From the NCBI GenBank assembly GCA_903813345.2, contig CAIIXF020000010.1, positions 24,225,740 through 24,289,739 of the forward strand: DNA of 64,000 bases, given 5' to 3'. The position numbers were made by a program, and so were the translations under genes. Origin of the DNA: Owenia fusiformis. Taxonomy: Eukaryota; Annelida; Polychaeta; Sabellida; Oweniidae. The notes under the pieces were generated by a model. That model was given only the letters and a program-made list of their open reading frames with translations, did not search any database and was not told the origin of the DNA. Shown one piece after another: positions 58,780 through 64,000 of the stretch (the stretch's first letter is position 1; every line of letters starts with the position of its first letter).

Positions 58780-59345
58780 ATGTTGCTAAACTGGGATATT
58801 CTGAACAAAAATAGATTGATGACGTAACAATTTATGCAAATGAGCTAATTTGCATAATTGAGTATTGTAATCGTACAGGAAATTTAAAAAGGTTTAATTT
58901 GATTCCAATATCATTTCTATAGACCATATAATGACAAAGCTACAAACACTTTAAACGTCCATGGTAAGACGTCTGAATGTAATTGTCAAATAATGACACT
59001 CAGAGTAGCTGCCTCGAAAGTTTAATAACTTTGGCAATACTGATCTAATTTTGAATCTGTTTTCACTTTTATGTTGCTTAAACATTCTTCTTATAGTCTA
59101 AAGGGCAAAACTTTGCCGAAATTCTGACATATGGTCTCAGTTCTAATAGATATGTTGCTATTCTCGAAAATTCTGAATCAAAAATTGATTGATGACGTCA
59201 CAATTTATGCAAATTATCTAATTTGCATAATTGAATATCATTACTTTATGAGAAATTTAATAAGGTTTAATTTGATACCAATATCATCTCTATAGACCAA
59301 ATAATGACAAAGTAACAAATGATTTAAGATTCCAAGGTAAGATGT
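58780..59345. repeat. About 370-bp TGACGTCA/ATGCAAAT satellite units
   Basis: Landmarks GATTGATGACGTNACAATTT and ATGCAAAT recur at 58,818 and 59,191 (period 373), followed by TAATTTGCATAATTGA, AGGTTTAATTTGATNCCAAT and TATAGACCA. Same family as 17 and 42.7 kb. Confidence 0.7.
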
Positions 59346-59349
59346 CTAT

Positions 59350-59735
59350 AGATGCGTAACCATGGTAACGGAATGCTACAATACTGAGCAACCAATGAGA
59401 GTTTGCAAGGGCATCCGGCAAAAAATTGAGCCTCAAAGTGTTACCTTTCAAAAAAGTATGGATGCCATAAATTAACAGAGACCGCAACGTTGGGTAAATT
59501 TTTTGAAACGATAGAGAGGCATGGGTCTCTAACTATGAAAAAGTAAGATTAATTAGTCGAGAAAAAGTTACAGGCAGTTGGTAGTAGTCAGCTGATCTCA
59601 GAAATAGAGTTAGAGAGAAAGGGTATAAATGAGAACCTGAGCTGAGATGAGATATGAAACAATTAATAGTCTAGTCATAATTAGAAGCCTAGAAACCTAG
59701 AATAAGAAGTTTTATCCCATAGTTGAGGTCAAATA
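59350..59735. other. Non-coding DNA, nothing recognised
   Basis: No exon or repeat boundary supported. Confidence 0.35.
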
Positions 59736-59739
59736 TGTA

Positions 59740-60784
59740 GAATAAATACAGAATATCACATCATTTTGAGTGATATCATTTTTATCGCCGAGTTTATATC
59801 AAATATCAACACGAGTGAGCGAAGCGAATGAGTGTTGATATTTGATATCTACGAGGCGATAAAATGATATCACGAGAAATTATGTGATATTGGGTTTATC
59901 CCATGATTACAATCACATTTTAATAATAAAATATAATAAAATATAACAAGAGAATTAATTATCTGACCTAATTTCCAACATTATTGTGGCGCGAAATGCA
60001 AATGTGATATCACACGGATATGCGTGAGATAAACGATATCACACGCATGTGAGTTTGATAAACGATTTTCTGGAAAATATCACACGGATTTCAATAATAT
60101 CAGAAATATCAATAGCTGTTATTGTACAGATAACACATTAATCGTGGGATAACACGTATTTATCCCACGATTAATGTGTTATCTGTGCAATAACAGCTAT
60201 TGATATTTCTGATATTATTGAAATCCGTGTGATATTTTCCAGAAAATCGTTTATCAAACTCATATGCGTGTGATATCGTTTACTCACGCATATCCATGTG
60301 ATATCACATTTGCATTTCGCGCCACAATATTGTTGGAAATTAGGTCAGATAATTTATTCTCTTTTGAGAAAATAGGTCCGTTAATTTATTCTCTTTAAGT
60401 TTCATTGGTGCATTGAATTACGATTATGTACATAATTTGATTAGAAGGCTCCTAACTAACGATTAAAAAATGGTATTTATGACGAACTATATCATGTTAT
60501 TTACTTTTAATTGTTAAAATAAAGTGTTTCAAATATTCAATTGATATTCTAATTTCTAGTTTACATTGTCTGCCAATGTCCTGGAAATTGGATCAGAACA
60601 TCACAAGGTGATTTTAATCACGGGATAAACCCAATATCACATAATTTCTCGTGATATCATTTTATCGCCTCGTAGATATAAAATATCAACACTCATTCGC
60701 TTCGCTCACTCGTGTTGATATTTGATATCAACTCGGCGATAAAAGTGATATCACTCAAAATGATGTGATATTCTGTATTTATTC
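59740..60784. repeat. Nested palindrome of about 1 kb, GATATC-rich
   Basis: Outer arms 59,740-59,916 and 60,607-60,784 are inverted copies starting GAATAAATACAGAATATCAC and containing GAGTGAGCGAAGCGAATGAG. Within them, inner arms 59,948-60,152 and 60,160-60,363 form a second palindrome with a loop of about 7 bp centred near 60,156 (GTGGGATAA facing TTATCCCAC). An asymmetric 243 bp follows. The words TGATATCACA and GATATC recur throughout. No coding sequence. Confidence 0.9.
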
Positions 60785-60789
60785 CATGG

Positions 60790-61075
60790 TTACACGGATA
60801 TAGATCGAATATCAGGTGAAGATATATTTGATATGAGGATCAAGATATCATATTTTAGCAAAAAATCCCCAAACCATCGAATATCACTTCTCGAACCATC
60901 GAATATCACTTCTCAAAAAGTGATATTCGATGGTTTCAAAAGTGATATTCGATGATTTAGATTTTTTCAATAATTTTTTGTCAATTTTTTTTTCGACTCA
61001 TTCGCTACGCTCACTCGTCCAGATATTGATATCAACTCGTGGATCAAAATGATTTCTCTCAAAATCATAGATTAT
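60790..61075. repeat. Satellite palindromes next to the 60-kb foldback
   Basis: ACCATCGAATATCACTTCTC occurs twice and inverted twice within 60,872-60,955. At 61,000-61,060 CTCATTCGCTACGCTCACTC and GATATTGATATCAACTCG repeat motifs from the foldback arms. Confidence 0.75.
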
Positions 61076-61251
61076 ACTATACGTATTCAGGAACAATATA
61101 CAAGAAGCAAGCTGTAGAAAATATTAGATCAGCATCAACAGGTCATAGATTCGTTACGGAGCGCCCCCTAGAAGATAACATCAGGGCATCCTGTATCCGA
61201 AGGTAATATGAACAGCTTCTTTGGCAATGATACATCATCACAAGAGCTTAA

Positions 61252-61389
61252 TTAGTACACAGAATTAGCAACGATAAAATCCCATGAAAAATGAGGACCA
61301 AGTGACTGAAGAGTTGGGCCGACGGTTATGTCCGCCATTTGTGACAACGGTATCTGACTTTATCGTTGTCAGGCTATTCTGACGTGCGC
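61252..61389 (-). CDS. Candidate start exon with the duplicated ATGGCGG block
   Basis: The block shared with 42,406-42,453 (61,389-61,332) places ATGGCGG at 61,338 on the minus strand. From there 28 codons are open (MADITVGPTLQSLGPHFSWD and onward) to a TAA at 61,254-61,252. It could be a first exon for a downstream minus-strand gene such as that at 58 kb, but no good donor is visible, or it could be a repeat copy only. The shared block and open frame are seen; gene status is speculative. Confidence 0.25.
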
Positions 61390-61502
61390 ATACAATTAAA
61401 CATATGATAAAGATATTTGAACTCTACATCTACGTCAAAACAAAAATATATATTTCGTTCTCAATTTTTATTATCAATTGATCAGCAGGAGCAGAGGATG
61501 AA

Positions 61503-61831
61503 TCAATTACTACCACCTATGACAAAGAAATTCTTGAAAAGGAACCCTTGGTGATTAGGTTTGGGTCTCTTGTTCCTATTTTGCTTATTTTGCTTTCTAT
61601 TCTTTTTTGATTTTATAGGCGTGGATTGTTTTGCCAGTGATTCACAAACAAAGCAATATGAAGGGCCTCGTTGCTTCTCTTTTGCGCACGCTTCACAAGA
61701 ATATGTTGAATCTGAAGACTTGACCCCCTTAGAACAAGTCCCACACTGACGGGCGGCCATTTTGTATGCCTTTTTGGAGACATCTGTCCAAACTGGCTTG
61801 CAATCCTTACAGTACCAGGCACAGTCCATCT
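61503..61831 (-). CDS. Terminal exon encoding a cysteine-rich protein, paralogue of the 37-kb exon
   Basis: An acceptor (TTTGTTCCAG) ends at 61,832; ATG at 61,829 then opens 108 codons to TGA at 61,503. An ATG at 61,853 would add eight residues if unspliced. Cysteines run MDCAWYCKDCK, RQCGTCSKG, YSCEACAKE and SYCFVCES: the same W-[HY]-C-x-x-C, C-x-x-C, Y-x-C-x-x-C, C-F-x-C order as 36,847-37,055. A Lys/Asn/Arg-rich tail (KSKKNRKQNKQNRNKRPKP) looks like a nuclear localisation or nucleic-acid binding stretch. Probably a zinc-binding domain; function unknown. It may be complete if ATG 61,829 is the start. Confidence 0.55.
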
Positions 61832-61854
61832 CTGGAACAAATTTCAGAACCATA

Positions 61855-62200
61855 AAGTATATACGAAAAAATTAGGCTTTTAAATATTTCTCGAACAAAT
61901 TTCACTTTTCTTTTTTTGAAAATTTTGATATATTGAATTAATAACTTAGAACGCACAGGCAAACTCCAATAATCTTTTCTTCATGCTAGTTTGTTGTTGC
62001 TACCAGAGGCCAAGGATGTGAAATCCCCTTGCAGATAGATATGTGACTGAATAAAAATGGAATTCCAAAGTGGCTAGAAGCATTTCAACTTTATGGTTCT
62101 GTAATTTGTAGCCCGTCCTTTTCATGGATAAGGCAATTAAAACCAAATATAGTATTTATCTAGGGATCTTTTGAAAGGACGCGATACGTCGCGTGGAAAA
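61855..62200. other. Non-coding DNA
   Basis: Upstream of the 61.5-kb exon on the minus strand; no further exon recognised. Confidence 0.35.
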
Positions 62201-62204
62201 ATGG

Positions 62205-62373
62205 TCCTACCATTGGAAAGACTTGTGATTGGTCAGATTTAATCAGGTCACTAAACCCCGGACAATTACAATTGGGAAAATATGAAAGCAAAAGTGAGAA
62301 CGCAAAAGTGCATACTGGTGATCCACTCGATTACGCTGGTCCGTTTCGGTAACAAAATGTCGGAACCTCGAAG
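62205..62373 (+). promoter_or_regulatory. Candidate promoter and first exon
   Basis: CCATTGG (62,210) and GATTGG (about 62,227) are CCAAT-like. Downstream ACAAAATGTCGGAACCTCG (ATG 62,357, MSEPR) runs into a plausible donor AAG|GTACAA at 62,374. No next exon was recognised. On the other strand the same CCAAT motifs could serve the 61.5-kb gene. Confidence 0.3.
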
Positions 62374-62464
62374 GTACAATTTTTCTCTTTTCCTTATTTC
62401 ACCGCGTTGTAGGCAGAATTTCCACGACATTTCTTATCACAGACTTGTGTCAATATTATCATAT

Positions 62465-62525
62465 TCTTAAGAACATTTTGCGAACAAAGTTCAGAAGACA
62501 ACAGAATCGTCGATTTATTAGAAAG
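62465..62525 (+). other. Block shared with 38,399-38,452
   Basis: GCGAACAAAGTTCAGAAGAC followed by AACAGAATCGTCGATTTA matches the 38.4-kb block with a 2-bp gap. The plus frame is open across it (LKNILRTKFRRQQNRRFI) to a TAG at about 62,547. Confidence 0.45.
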
Positions 62526-62549
62526 GTTTCGCAAAACGTTTTTTAGCTC

Positions 62550-63045
62550 AATGGATCCGTAGCCGTAACATATTAGAGAGGTTTCGCATGATTGTAACGG
62601 GTTAGCTAAAACGTATCCGCATCCACATCTCGTTACGTTTACGGATGCGTTTTTCGATAATTTTCGTTTCGCAGTTCCTTTTTTGAAGTACGTAATTATA
62701 AATGCATCTCAATCCGTGTTTAATACTAGTGAAACCTAGGGTCAAATAAAAGACTTCATCTGCACTATGATTTCAATACACCATTGAGAGTGTCAGCTTT
62801 CAGAATCACAACTTCATAAGTATTATTGGTGAATGTAAAAATACATATTAACCCTTCCCTAAAGGGTCATTATATTATTTCAGGAAATCAATTTCAAAAT
62901 GAAGTATATCAAATTATACTTTGTGAATATTTAAGGGTTTGAACACAGATAGGATGAAATAGTAGTCATTAAAGTTATGTTCACACCAACGGCGATCTCC
63001 CGACTTGTTACGGTTCCTCATAGTTGGCTTACCCGCCCAAAGAAT
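62550..63045. other. Non-coding DNA
   Basis: Contains a short GTTTCGCA repetition at 62,526-62,590; nothing else recognised. Confidence 0.35.
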
Positions 63046-63049
63046 GCAC

Positions 63050-63178
63050 GTGTAGTTAACGGGTGTGTAGGCGTTAATTACGCTCGTGCAGATGTAAAAT
63101 TACGCCCGTGCAGACGAAAGATTACGCCTGTGTAGGCGTAAATTACGCCCGTGAAGAAGTAAATTCTACGGGCGTTCA
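63050..63178. repeat. About 22-bp GC-richer minisatellite
   Basis: AATTACGCCCGTGCAGATGT-like units repeat about five times with variation (TACGCTC, TACGCCC, TACGCCT, then GTGCAG, GTGTAGG or GTGAAG). It stands out as richer in CG than its surroundings. Confidence 0.75.
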
Positions 63179-63329
63179 GATAACATTTACTGGCGTGAAC
63201 TTACGGCGTTAAAATGATTAACCAGAACAAAGGCAACGCCAAAGCGTAGCGAATCCCATCGAACAGAAATAGCTGGCATTTTTACAAATGAAATATATAG
63301 CAAATATCATAAAATAACACACATAAGAA

Positions 63330-64000
63330 AGTTGTCATCAGAAGAAGTAATATGCTTTTTTATAGTATTCACATGCCAAATATGAACAAAATCGCTCCAC
63401 TACTTTTCGAGTTATAGTAAAATACTTTAAAATGGAGGCCATTTTTCAAAATGGCCGCCTTCTACCAAAAGTGGCATAAGACAGTGTGCCATGCTAATAG
63501 TATTCGAATACCAAATATGAACAAAATCGCTCCACTACTTTTCAAATTGCAGCAAAAATCGTAAAATAACGAGTAAAGGCCGAGTAAAATACGTTTAAAT
63601 GGCGACCATTTTTCAAATTCCATTTTTTGTCATCAGAAGAAGTAATATGCTTTTTTTATAGTATTCACATGGTAAATATGAACAAAATCGCTCCACTACT
63701 TTTCGAGTTACAGTAAAATACTTTAAAATGGTGGCCATTTTTCAAAATGGCCGCCTTCTACCAAAAGTGTCATTAGACAGTGTGCCATGCTTATATTATT
63801 CACATACCAAATATGAACAAAATCGCTCCACTACTTTTCGAGTTATAGTACAATACGTTAGAATGGCGGCCATTTTTCAAAATGGCCGCCTTCTACCAAA
63901 AATGTCATTAGACAGTGTGCCATGCTTATAGTATTCACAAACCAAATATGAACAAAATCGCTCCACTACTTTTTGAGTTAAAGTAAAATATGTTAAAATG
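63330..64000. repeat. About 134-bp satellite running off the right edge
   Basis: AAATATGAACAAAATCGCTC recurs at about 63,378, 63,514, 63,677, 63,810 and 63,944 (periods 136, 163, 133, 134). Each unit carries CTTTTCGAGTTATAGTA-like sequence, and most carry a GGCCATTTTTCAAAATGGCC inverted motif. AAAATGGCCGCC also typifies the elements at 24 and 45-53 kb. The array continues beyond the window. Confidence 0.85.

Overview
This is a window of animal nuclear DNA, most likely from a marine invertebrate. It is A+T-rich, has no operons or bacterial gene packing, and carries exons with GT/AG splice sites. It is dominated by DNA transposons, foldback elements, minisatellites and one tyrosine-recombinase (YR) retrotransposon. 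The sequence alone does not fix the phylum. No rRNA gene, convincing tRNA gene or CRISPR array was seen.

Host genes are sparse and fragmentary. (a) 19.9-20.5 kb, minus strand: a first coding exon that matches the N-terminus of voltage-gated sodium channel alpha subunits, with an unusually long acidic leader and a phase-0 donor at the place where the first coding exon of animal Nav genes usually ends. (b) 57.98-58.41 kb, minus: an exon starting with ATG right after a splice acceptor and encoding a C2H2-type finger, with a possible 5' UTR exon upstream. (c) 36.85-37.06 kb and 61.50-61.83 kb, minus: two terminal exons with the same unusual cysteine layout, which look paralogous. (d) Candidate promoters and first exons on the plus strand near 42.0 kb (CCAAT, NRF1 palindrome, ATGGCGG) and 62.2-62.4 kb, and a CCAAT/TATA pair at 29.1 kb. 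No further exons of the sodium channel were recognised in 1-19.9 kb.

Mobile DNA fills most of the rest. There is a mariner remnant at the left edge. A 1.2-kb Mutator- or hAT-like element (9-bp target duplication) lies at 7.0-8.2 kb and a hAT-like MITE (8-bp duplication) at 8.6-9.2 kb. Mariner-derived elements with related CAGGGTG termini lie at 12.3, 27.0, 43.6 and 53.6 kb, and a 1.14-kb tandem duplication at 12.9-15.2 kb. A PIF/Harbinger-like MITE (TTA duplication) sits inside a satellite at 17.5 kb. Non-autonomous elements with a matched terminal hairpin lie at 24.2, 43.4, 44.9-52.8 and 56.0 kb. A strand-asymmetric GT-rich satellite covers 33.3-34.2 kb, and a nested palindrome of about 1 kb covers 59.7-60.8 kb.

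The centrepiece is the YR retrotransposon at 45.4-50.95 kb. It has identical 207-bp repeats (A1, A2), a short split repeat (B1, B2), a gag-like ORF with a CCHC knuckle, a reverse transcriptase/RNase H region broken by two frameshifts, an internal minisatellite, and an intact tyrosine recombinase ORF. It sits inside another transposon and is flanked on both sides by the same 814-bp host segment (two differences by eye), which no standard target-site duplication explains.
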